From the NCBI GenBank assembly GCA_024404215.1, contig JAKSQI010000001.1, positions 1 to 33,222 on the forward strand: 33,222 bases of DNA, read 5' to 3'. The stretch is from Oscillospiraceae bacterium. Its GTDB lineage: Bacteria; Bacillota; Clostridia; Oscillospirales; Oscillospiraceae. The position numbers and the translations under genes were made by a program. Each line of letters begins with the position of its first letter. Position 1 is the stretch's first letter. The notes below the pieces were generated by a model. That model searched no databases. It was not told the origin of the DNA and worked only from the letters and a program-made list of their open reading frames with translations. Below, in pieces: positions 1-6,275 of the stretch.

Positions 1-37
1 GTCTGCCCCGCTGAAGAAGAGAAAGGGGATAGGGTTC

Positions 38-1033
38 ATGGGTGTGATTGAACGGATAAAAGAGAAGGCGGCCCAAACACGGAAACGCATTGTTCTGCCG
101 GAGGGGGATGAGCCGCGAACGCTGCAGGCAGCCTGGCAGGTGCAGCAGCAGGGCATTGCGGAGCCCATTCTGCTGGGTGACCCGACAGCTATTCAAGCCG
201 CTGCTGCCGGTCTGGGCCTGGATGTGACGGGTCTAACTGTGGAAAATCCGTCAGCAAGCGCCAAAACAGAAGTCTATGCAGAGGCCCTTTATGAGCTGAG
301 AAAGGCCAAGGGGCTTAGCAGGGGGGATGCGGAAAAGCTGGCCCGGGACCCTATGTATTACGGTATTCTGATGGTGCAGCAGGGGGAGGCCGATGGCTTG
401 GTTTCCGGCGCTGTGCACTCCACCGGGGATATGCTGCGGCCTGCCCTGCAGGTAATCAAAACCAAGCCCGGAACGAAGCTGGTATCCTCCAGCTTTTTGA
501 TGGATTGCCCCAATAAGTCCCTGGGTGAAGATGGCCTGCTAATCTATGCGGATTGTGTGGTTAACCCATGCCCTACGGCTGAGGAACTGGCGCAGATTGC
601 GGTGGCTTCGGCAGATACGGCCAAAAAATTGTGCGGAATTCAGGAACCCCGTGTCGCCATGCTGTCCTTTTCTACCAAGGGTTCGGCTGAACATGAGCTG
701 GTAACCAAGGTACAGAAGGCCACAGCCCTGGCTCACGAGCTCGCCCCAGAGCTGCTTCTGGATGGAGAACTGCAGTTTGACGCTGCATTGGTGCCGGAGG
801 TGGCCGCCGGCAAAGCCAAGGGAAGCCCGGTTGCCGGACGTGCCAACGTACTGGTGTTTCCGGATATTCAGGCCGGTAACATTGGCTACAAGATAACCCA
901 GCGCATCGGTGGGGCGGAGTGCTTTGCTGTGCTGCAGGGGCTGGCCAAGCCCTGCAACGACCTGTCTCGGGGCTGCTCGGTACAGGATATTGTGAACACC
1001 ATTGCCATTACGGCAGTGCAGGCGCAAGGATAA
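38..1033 (+). CDS. pta: Phosphate acetyltransferase (Pta)
   Basis: This 331-residue protein should interconvert acetyl-CoA plus phosphate and acetyl phosphate plus CoA in the cytoplasm, the first step of fermentative acetate and ATP formation. It matches the short, single-domain Pta type in length. It opens with the family N-terminus (MGVIERIKEKA, then RIVLPEGDEPRTLQAA at about residues 18-33). It also carries the conserved GLVSGAVHST segment near residue 120 and the C-terminal PDIQAGNIGYKITQR and GLAKPCNDLSRGCS segments near residues 275-315. The ATG follows a purine-rich GAGAAAGGGGAT stretch. No acetate kinase gene lies in the window, so its usual partner must be elsewhere or to the left. 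A strong hairpin terminator follows 10 bases after the stop, so this is the end of a transcription unit. Confidence 0.95.
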   Translation: MGVIERIKEKAAQTRKRIVLPEGDEPRTLQAAWQVQQQGIAEPILLGDPTAIQAAAAGLGLDVTGLTVENPSASAKTEVYAEALYELRKAKGLSRGDAEKLARDPMYYGILMVQQGEADGLVSGAVHSTGDMLRPALQVIKTKPGTKLVSSSFLMDCPNKSLGEDGLLIYADCVVNPCPTAEELAQIAVASADTAKKLCGIQEPRVAMLSFSTKGSAEHELVTKVQKATALAHELAPELLLDGELQFDAALVPEVAAGKAKGSPVAGRANVLVFPDIQAGNIGYKITQRIGGAECFAVLQGLAKPCNDLSRGCSVQDIVNTIAITAVQAQG

Positions 1034-1043
1034 GGATTTCCAT

Positions 1044-1070
1044 GACCGACGCTTCGGCGTCGGTCTTTTT
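1044..1070 (+). terminator. Intrinsic terminator after pta
   Basis: A perfect 9-bp stem (GACCGACGC/GCGTCGGTC) closed by a TTCG tetraloop is followed directly by five T residues. This is a textbook rho-independent terminator and isolates pta from the next gene. Confidence 0.93.
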
Positions 1071-1082
1071 ACGGAAAGCGCC

Positions 1083-1111
1083 TTGAAAATACTCTGCGGC
1101 AGGCGTACAAT
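1083..1111 (+). promoter_or_regulatory. Sigma-70/A promoter for the 1149 membrane protein gene
   Basis: TTGAAA and TACAAT hexamers (5 of 6 consensus each) are 17 bp apart. They lie just after the pta terminator and 38 bp before the downstream ATG. Confidence 0.75.
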
Positions 1112-1148
1112 GGGCAGGATTCATTTTCCACATAAAGGAGAGCTTCTC

Positions 1149-1613
1149 ATGGATGCAATAATGGAACTGATAGGCTCAATAGACACCAAGGTGATTGTTA
1201 TCGCCCTGGTCATAGCTGTGATTTTGCTTCTTCTGGCCATTGTTCGCAAAATACGCAAGCTGGTTTTTTGGATTCTTATCATCGGCTTTTTAATCGGTTT
1301 GGGTAAGCCCCTGGTTATGAAAGCGCTTGCTTCTCTTGGGGTTCAGCTGGAGCATGGACTGCTGACCATTGAGGGCACGGAAGGCCAAACCCAAGTAGAC
1401 CTGTCTCTTGTAAAGCATATTCAGATTTTGGAAGGGGAGACGGAAACGGAGATCATCATCCGGAATGAAAAATCCGTCCTTGCGGATTTTCGGGTATCCA
1501 ACGGAACCATGCGCTTCGTGAACATTGCCCTGGGCATTGCCGGGAAAATCGGAGCCTTCGGCTATGAAAAAGGAAGCGGATTGGATATTGAACGGATAAC
1601 ACAGCTGGCATAA
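1149..1613 (+). CDS. Small membrane-anchored protein of unknown function
   Basis: This 154-residue protein is not assigned to a named family. The ATG at 1149 is chosen because AAAGGAG lies about 9 bases upstream; the frame is open further upstream, but that part runs through the terminator and promoter. Two hydrophobic stretches at about residues 13-30 and 38-52, separated by a basic VRKIRK segment, suggest a double membrane pass near the N-terminus. After this comes a roughly 90-residue soluble part. It contains the acidic-polar stretch ILEGETETEIIIRNEKS and a C-terminal GYEKGSGLDIERITQLA. It has its own promoter. Its function is unknown. Confidence 0.75.
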   Translation: MDAIMELIGSIDTKVIVIALVIAVILLLLAIVRKIRKLVFWILIIGFLIGLGKPLVMKALASLGVQLEHGLLTIEGTEGQTQVDLSLVKHIQILEGETETEIIIRNEKSVLADFRVSNGTMRFVNIALGIAGKIGAFGYEKGSGLDIERITQLA

Positions 1614-1692
1614 GCGTATAAAGAGCACGCCATTAGGTGCTGCAGGACAGTCGAAAGCCATTTCATACATTGCGATTATCTTTCACATATCA

Positions 1693-1740
1693 AATGCCGC
1701 CGTTTGGTTGCTCTTTTTGAGTACCCAAATGGCGGCATTA
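1693..1740. terminator. Inverted repeat, possible terminator
   Basis: AATGCCGCC(G)TTTGG pairs with CCAAATGGCGGCATT around a 17-base loop, giving a 15-bp stem with one G-T pair. On the plus strand it is followed by ATTGTTTCTTT, which suits termination of the 1149 gene. It also marks the left border of the AT-rich segment that follows. Confidence 0.6.
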
Positions 1741-1811
1741 TTGTTTCTTTGCATTAACCTGGCTGCTTCAAATATAAAGAAGAATAGCAAATATGCCCCA
1801 TAATCATCATA

Positions 1812-2069
1812 CTATTTGAAGAAAACATATATATTCATGCAGAAGATGGCTGTAGCAAAAAGTATAAGGAGCGCGAATACGGTTTTAGAAATCCTTGAAT
1901 TCGTATGAGTTATGCAATACGCAAGATAGACTACCCAAGCAAGGAGGGCAACGAAAGAAATCCATCCACGGAGGCAAGCGGATAAGAAAAACAGAGGATT
2001 GACAATTCGCATCCCATTCTTTGAGTAAATCTTAGTCTTGAGTTTAAAAAGGACTGATTTCATTTTCAT
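1812..2069 (-). CDS. Small two-helix membrane protein, hypothetical
   Basis: This 85-residue protein is not recognised. It has a basic N-terminus (MKMKSVLFKLKTK), then two strongly hydrophobic segments at about residues 37-53 and 64-83, so it should be a small integral membrane protein. The start is supported by GGAGG seven bases upstream of ATG. Upstream lies a near-perfect promoter (TTAACA, 17 bp, TATAAT), which argues for a real, expressed gene. The gene and its flanks are clearly more AT-rich than the neighbouring housekeeping genes. It sits next to a group II intron fragment and a broken transporter gene, so it may be acquired DNA. No function can be given. Confidence 0.62.
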   Translation of the reverse strand: MKMKSVLFKLKTKIYSKNGMRIVNPLFFLSACLRGWISFVALLAWVVYLAYCITHTNSRISKTVFALLILFATAIFCMNIYVFFK

Positions 2070-2122
2070 ATAGTTTCCTCCAATCCTCTAATAGTCTCAG
2101 ATTTCTCCTTGTATTAATGATT

Positions 2123-2151
2123 ATTATATCCAATACGCTTGACATTGTTAA
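2123..2151 (-). promoter_or_regulatory. Consensus promoter for the 85-residue membrane protein gene
   Basis: Read on the minus strand, TTAACA (5 of 6) and TATAAT (6 of 6) are 17 bp apart, and the ATG follows about 50 bases later. Confidence 0.78.
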
Positions 2152-2200
2152 GAGTGTTGGACAAATTCTGTTTATCTGCACAGTTTCTTAAACAAAAGAT

Positions 2201-2340
2201 TCGTAGTGGCGGGATACTTTGAAATCCTAAGCTACTACGAGTCTTTGTGCTTACGCGATTGAACCGCCGTGCACCGAACGGTATGCACGGTGGTGTGAGA
2301 GGTCGGTCACTCAGCTATTGGGTGACCTCCTGCTCAATTT
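2201..2340 (+). mobile_element. 3' end of a group II intron (domains V and VI), remnant
   Basis: A hairpin with ends TCGTAGT/ACTACGA (2201-2240) is followed by a domain-V-like helix. In that helix ACCGCCGTGCA (2263-2273) pairs with TGCACGGTGGT (2284-2294). Next come GTGAGAGG and a domain-VI-like stem (GGTCAC/GTGACC, 2305-2327), ending in a pyrimidine-rich CCTCCTGCTCAATTT. This arrangement is what I know from the tail of bacterial group II introns downstream of the reverse transcriptase gene. No reverse transcriptase or intron 5' end is present, so this is a truncated remnant. An Rfam group II intron model scan would settle it. Confidence 0.6.
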
Positions 2341-2361
2341 TAAGACAGCCCCATTCGGTGG

Positions 2362-3863
2362 TTAGGCATCCTTCTCGGAAACCGCTGCACGGATGACAAA
2401 AAGGGCGGCCAAGGTCAATACAATACCAATGGCAAGACTGATGATAACGTTCTGAATGAAGCCGGCGGCAATGTAGGTTATAAAGCTGACGGCTGCAACG
2501 GTGATGGCATAGGGCAGCTGGGTGCTGACATGGTTGAGGTGTTCTACCTGAGCGCCGGCAGATGCCATAATGGTTGTGTCAGAGATGGGGGAGCAGTGGT
2601 CACCGCAGACAGCACCGGCCAGACAGGCAGAAATACCGATGATAAGCAGACTGCTGGATGCCGGGAAAATGGCGGTAACAATGGGAATCAAAATGCCGAA
2701 GGTGCCCCAGGAGGTACCGGAAGCAAAGGCCAGGAAGCAGGCAACCACAAAAATGACGGCAGGCAGCAGCTTGTACAGGCTGCCGGAGGCGCCCAGCATC
2801 AGGTCATGAACAAATTCAGCAGCACCCAGATTACCGGTCATGGTTTTCAGAGAAACGGCCAGGGTCAGAATGATAATCGGGGGAACCATGGCGATAAAGC
2901 CCTTGGGGACGCACTCCATGGCTTCCTTTAAGCTCACAACCCGACGGGCCAAAAGGTAGACGACGGTAATTACCAGAGAAATAATCGCACCCCAGGGCAG
3001 GCCGATAAAGGCGTCTGTGTTGCCGAAGGCACCGATAAAGTCACCGCCGAAGTCCGTGCCGCCCCAGGCATCCACACCAAAGAAGCCGCCTACATAGAGC
3101 ATGCCGATGGTGCAGGAATCAACAAATCAATGACGCGGCCCTTGCTGTTGCCGGTTTCCTGATCGCTGTTATCCAAAGCGCCCAGGTCGCCGTTGAGTCT
3201 GGCATTCATTTCGTGAATGCGCATGGGACCAAAATCAAATTTCATTAGGGCTAAGCCAATGATAAAAACAAAGGTCAGCAGAGAATAGAAGTTGTAAGGA
3301 ATGGCTTTGATAAAGAGCTCTATACCCGAGTATCCGGCATCTAGGTCATTGGCTACCCCGGAAACGGCGGCTGCTCAGCTGGATACCGGGGCACTGATAC
3401 AGAAAGGAGCCGCGGTAGCATCAATGAGATAGGCCAGCTTGGCGCGGGAAATCTTGTGGCTGTCAGTTACCGGACGCATGACGGAGCCTACCGTCAGACA
3501 ATTGAAGTAGTCGTCAATGAAGACCAGAACACCAAGTACAAAGGTAGCCAGCATGGCACCAACCCGGGTCTTGATATGCTTTTCGGCCCAGCGACCAAAG
3601 GCGGCAGAACCGCCGGCAGCATTAACCAGGGCAACAATGATGCCTAACAATACCAGGAAAAGGAAGATACCGGCATTATCCGAAATGGCGGCTACCAAGC
3701 CATCGTTCACCACAGTGTCCAGTGTGGGAACCAGGGCAAAGCCGGCACTGAACAAACCACCGACGATAACACCAATGAAGAGGGAAAGATAGGCTTCCTT
3801 GGTAATCAAAGCCAGAACAATGGCGATGATGGGGGGCACCAAGGCCCAAAAAGTACCGTACAT
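2362..3863 (-). pseudogene. lysW: Broken NhaC-family transporter, predicted LysW-type lysine permease
   Basis: Two adjacent minus-strand frames together make one NhaC-family transporter of about 500 residues. The N-terminal 162 residues (MYGTFWALVPPIIAIVLAL at the start, FIDDYFNCLTVGSVMRPVTD near residue 120) stop at a TGA (3375-3377). The family would have Trp there, and the frame continues SSxAAAVSG afterwards. A second lesion near 3115 shifts the frame: VIDLLIP runs into CTIGMLYVGGFFG with about ten residues missing, so bases were lost. The C-terminal 246 residues (FASGTSWGTFGILIP, GAVCGDHCSPISDTTIM) are intact. NhaC proteins exchange sodium and protons, but members controlled by lysine riboswitches are predicted lysine transporters (LysW). 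The riboswitch here points to lysine. With two lesions the gene should be non-functional. Assembly errors are the alternative. Confidence 0.85.
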
Positions 3864-3876
3864 ACATGTACCTCCA

Positions 3877-3910
3877 AAAAAGAATCGTGAACGCGGAGAC
3901 CGCGTTCACG
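3877..3910 (-). terminator. Leader terminator of the lysine riboswitch
   Basis: On the minus strand a perfect 11-bp stem (CGTGAACGCGG/CCGCGTTCACG) with a 3-base loop is followed by ATTCTTTTTT and, directly after that, by GGAGG of the lysW start. It is the expression platform: lysine binding should favour this hairpin and stop transcription. Confidence 0.88.
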
Positions 3911-3913
3911 ACT

Positions 3914-4095
3914 GAAAATCTAATACACGACAGCTCTCCGCAATGATGCGACAGTAAACCGAATGTTATCCGGCTTACCAGGCATGTACAGACAGAATTC
4001 TGCACACCCTTCGGCGGTATCCCCTTTGACCCCCTGCGGATTCTGCCGCGCAGGCGGAGGCTACTGATGTCAACCGCACCTCTATCAAACCATAT
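3914..4095 (-). promoter_or_regulatory. Lysine riboswitch (L box) aptamer
   Basis: The minus-strand leader contains the L-box signature blocks in order: GATAGAGGTGCGG, CATCAGTAGCC, GGGGGTCAAAGGGGATACCGCCGAAG, GCCTGGTAAGCCGGATAAC paired with GGTTTACTGTC, and finally GGAGAGCTGTCG. These are the conserved junction sequences of the five-helix lysine aptamer. They lie between a consensus promoter and an intrinsic terminator, so the switch should turn the downstream transporter off when lysine is plentiful. The aptamer itself shows no obvious damage although the gene it controls is broken. Confidence 0.93.
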
Positions 4096-4107
4096 TCACG
4101 TGACCCA

Positions 4108-4135
4108 ATTATATAGCATTTTCTCTAATTGTCAA
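4108..4135 (-). promoter_or_regulatory. Promoter of the lysine riboswitch/lysW transcript
   Basis: TTGACA (6 of 6) and TATAAT (6 of 6) are 16 bp apart on the minus strand. The predicted start of RNA near 4101 puts the aptamer at the 5' end of the transcript. Confidence 0.88.
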
Positions 4136-4256
4136 TATGAATAAATGAAAATAACTGGAGTTAATAACAAAAACCCGTTGTACGTATGGAGAACATGGGA
4201 TAAGCGGACAGCCGTTGTGAGAGCTTATGCCGAAGGGAGAAAGGACCTGGCTTGCT

Positions 4257-4736
4257 TCAGCTCAAGTCCAGTGGCTGACCATTTAGGGAAGCGGAGGTTA
4301 ATACATCATGGACATACACCAGCTTGAGGGAAAAGAACTCTGAACGGGAGTCCAGCAAACGAAAGAAAAGCTTGTCCCCTTCCCAAATAGGAAGAGTCAA
4401 TACCTGCTCTTTAGGAATCCATTCCAGGGTACCTTCGTCGCAGTCTTTCAGGGTTCCGGAAAAATCCTCGCAAGTGTATAAAAAACTGTATTCATCTATG
4501 TCATCAATGACGAATGTAAGAAGCCCCCGCAGGCAGAAGTGTCCCATGGTCAATCCGGTTTCCTCCAACACTTCCCGGCGGATACAGTCTTCAGGAGACT
4601 CTCCGTGCTCAAGGTGGCCGCCGACGCCGATGTATTTGTCCTTGTTGATGTCGTTTTTCTTTTTGATGCGATGCAGCATAAGGTAACAACCATTTTGTTC
4701 CAAATAACAGAGAGTAGCAAAGCTTTGGTTTGCCAT
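4257..4736 (-). CDS. Nudix hydrolase, MutT/8-oxo-dGTPase-like
   Basis: This 159-residue cytoplasmic enzyme should hydrolyse a nucleoside diphosphate linked to another group, possibly an oxidised dNTP. The Nudix box is complete: GHLEHGESPEDCIRREVL followed by EETGL at about residues 41-63, with the REVLEE glutamates that bind the metal. The start MANQSFATLCYLEQ is preferred over an upstream in-frame ATG because it has AAAGGGGAT in front and gives the usual Nudix length. It diverges from the DUF2284 gene and has a possible extended -10 promoter. The true substrate cannot be read from the sequence. Confidence 0.88.
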   Translation of the reverse strand: MANQSFATLCYLEQNGCYLMLHRIKKKNDINKDKYIGVGGHLEHGESPEDCIRREVLEETGLTMGHFCLRGLLTFVIDDIDEYSFLYTCEDFSGTLKDCDEGTLEWIPKEQVLTLPIWEGDKLFFRLLDSRSEFFSLKLVYVHDVLTSASLNGQPLDLS

Positions 4737-4761
4737 AAGGATATCCCCTTTCCTTTTCTGT

Positions 4762-4770
4762 ATTATAGCA
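4762..4770 (-). promoter_or_regulatory. Extended -10 promoter for the Nudix gene
   Basis: On the minus strand TGCTATAAT (TG-N-TATAAT) lies about 25 bases before the ATG. There is no good -35 box, as is usual for extended -10 promoters. Confidence 0.5.
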
Positions 4771-4798
4771 CAGCGGAGGCCAAAGGCTGATAAAAATA

Positions 4799-4827
4799 TT
4801 GGTAGGCAGACAAACTTGTGATACAAT
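4799..4827 (+). promoter_or_regulatory. Promoter for the DUF2284-MBL pair
   Basis: TTGGTA (4 of 6) and TACAAT (5 of 6) are 17 bp apart, about 33 bases before the ATG at 4861. Confidence 0.6.
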
Positions 4828-4860
4828 GGGGCTATTGGGAAAGAAAGTGGGGATTGCGCT

Positions 4861-5400
4861 ATGTTGAGTGAAGTAAGAATGACCGAACTAGCTCGGGCCC
4901 AGGGCTTTGAAGCGGCGGTTGTGAATACCGATGATATTGTAACAAATCCGGACTACCGTAAGTATTGTGAGGATAATCTCTGCGGGAATTATAATGCCAA
5001 TTATGGCTGCCCGCCTTACTGCGGAACACCGGCGGAAATGGACAGCAAACTCCGTTCCTTCCGTCGGGGGATGGTGCTGAAAACCTCCGCTCAAGTAACA
5101 AGTGCCTTGAATGCTGATGAGGTGGTGCCCATGAAAAAGAACCATAATAAGGGGACCCTCCGGTTGCTCCGTCAGTTGGTGGCTGAAGGCCTCACTGCCC
5201 ACAGCTTAGTCATGGCCGGCCCCTGCGGCCTTTGCGAAGAATGCAAAATGAAATCCGGAGAGCCCTGTCAAATGGAAAATGCCCGCTATTCCTGCCTGTC
5301 GGCCTATTGCATTGATGTAACCAAGCTGGCGGAGACAGCCGGCATGCCCATTGCGTGGACTGTGGACCAGGCAGCCTTTTTCAGCATCGTGCTGTTTTAA
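4861..5400 (+). CDS. DUF2284 family cysteine-rich, predicted metal-binding protein
   Basis: This 179-residue protein fits the DUF2284 family of predicted metal-binding proteins, common in anaerobic bacteria and archaea and without a known reaction. Twelve cysteines are spread in family-like clusters: CGNYNANYGCPPYCG at about residues 41-55, CGLCEECKMKSGEPC near 121-135, and SCLSAYC near 143-149. They probably hold an iron-sulfur cluster or another metal. There is no signal peptide, so it should be cytoplasmic. The stop is 15 bases before the GTG of the MBL-fold gene, which suggests one two-gene transcript and perhaps a shared task. The function remains unknown. Confidence 0.85.
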   Translation: MLSEVRMTELARAQGFEAAVVNTDDIVTNPDYRKYCEDNLCGNYNANYGCPPYCGTPAEMDSKLRSFRRGMVLKTSAQVTSALNADEVVPMKKNHNKGTLRLLRQLVAEGLTAHSLVMAGPCGLCEECKMKSGEPCQMENARYSCLSAYCIDVTKLAETAGMPIAWTVDQAAFFSIVLF

Positions 5401-5415
5401 GGGAGGTGCAGACCC

Positions 5416-6234
5416 GTGCGACTTGTTGTCCTGTCTGATAACATTCCCAAAGAACCCTGCCAAGGGGAGTGGGGGCTGTGTATCTATATTGAATATCGGG
5501 GCCATAAGCTGCTGCTGGATACCGGCAGCTCCGGCTTGTTTGCCCAAAATGCCGAGGTGTTAGGATTAGACCTGTCTCAAGTGGAATTCGGCGTGCTTTC
5601 TCACGCCCATTATGACCATGCCGATGGGTTGGCGGATTTCTTTGCCCTGAATGACCGGGCCCCCTTTTATCTAAGGTCCGAGTGTCGGGAAAACTGCTGG
5701 TGTGATAAGGGCGAGGGGCCGGAATATATTGGCATACACCAAGGCTGGCTGACCAGATTCCGTGACCGGTTGATTTACAGCAGTGGAAAGGTGCAGCTGC
5801 TGCCCGGTGTGTATCTGCTGCCCCACAGCAGTCCGGGACTGGCAGAGGTAGGCCGGAAGGCCGGCATGTTTGTCAGCGAATGCTGCGGCCTTGTACCCGA
5901 TGAGTTTGCTCACGAGCAGAGCCTGGTGCTGGAATCTGCGGAAGGGCTGATTATTCTTAACAGCTGCTGCCACGCCGGAGCGGATGTTATTATTCGGGAG
6001 GCTGCTGAGGCCTTTCCGGGCAGAACCCTCAAGGCCATTATCGGCGGGCTGCACCTTTATCGGTCTGCCGAAGAAGAGGTTCGGGAATTGGCCCGGGCCA
6101 TAAAGAGAACCGGCATTTCCTCTGTGGTTACCGGGCACTGCACCGGCGAGGCCGGGCTGGCTATTCTAAAGGATGAGTTGGGGGATGCCCTGCAGGCCCT
6201 TCATGCCGGACTGGAGCTGACCTATTCGGATTGA
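5416..6234 (+). CDS. MBL-fold metallo-hydrolase, COG1237-like
   Basis: This 272-residue cytoplasmic protein carries the metallo-beta-lactamase metal motif SHAHYDHADG (His63, His65, Asp67, His68). An LLLDTGSSG segment precedes it, and GGLHLY and VTGHCTGE lie near the C-terminus. This pattern and length match the COG1237 group, which includes enzymes annotated as dihydropterin/aminobenzene ribofuranosyl phosphate synthases; the substrate here cannot be assigned. The start is GTG, chosen because GGGAGGTG lies just upstream and the N-terminus (MRLVVLSDN) matches the usual first strand. It follows the DUF2284 gene closely and ends at a bidirectional terminator shared with the convergent NYN-like gene. 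Confidence 0.87.
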   Translation: MRLVVLSDNIPKEPCQGEWGLCIYIEYRGHKLLLDTGSSGLFAQNAEVLGLDLSQVEFGVLSHAHYDHADGLADFFALNDRAPFYLRSECRENCWCDKGEGPEYIGIHQGWLTRFRDRLIYSSGKVQLLPGVYLLPHSSPGLAEVGRKAGMFVSECCGLVPDEFAHEQSLVLESAEGLIILNSCCHAGADVIIREAAEAFPGRTLKAIIGGLHLYRSAEEEVRELARAIKRTGISSVVTGHCTGEAGLAILKDELGDALQALHAGLELTYSD

Positions 6235-6242
6235 CCCTAAAC

Positions 6243-6270
6243 AAAAATCCCGCCGAGAAGGCGGGTTTTT
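6243..6270. terminator. Bidirectional terminator between convergent genes
   Basis: A CCCGCC/GGCGGG stem with a GAGAA loop has A residues on the left and T residues on the right, so it can stop transcription from both the MBL gene (plus) and the 7844-6276 gene (minus). Confidence 0.88.
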
Positions 6271-6275
6271 GCTGT

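Noticed and set aside
2362..3863. NhaC gene as an intact Na+/H+ antiporter or as evidence that TGA encodes Trp
   Set aside because: The lysine riboswitch favours lysine transport, a second frameshifting deletion is present, and all other genes in the window use TGA as a normal stop.
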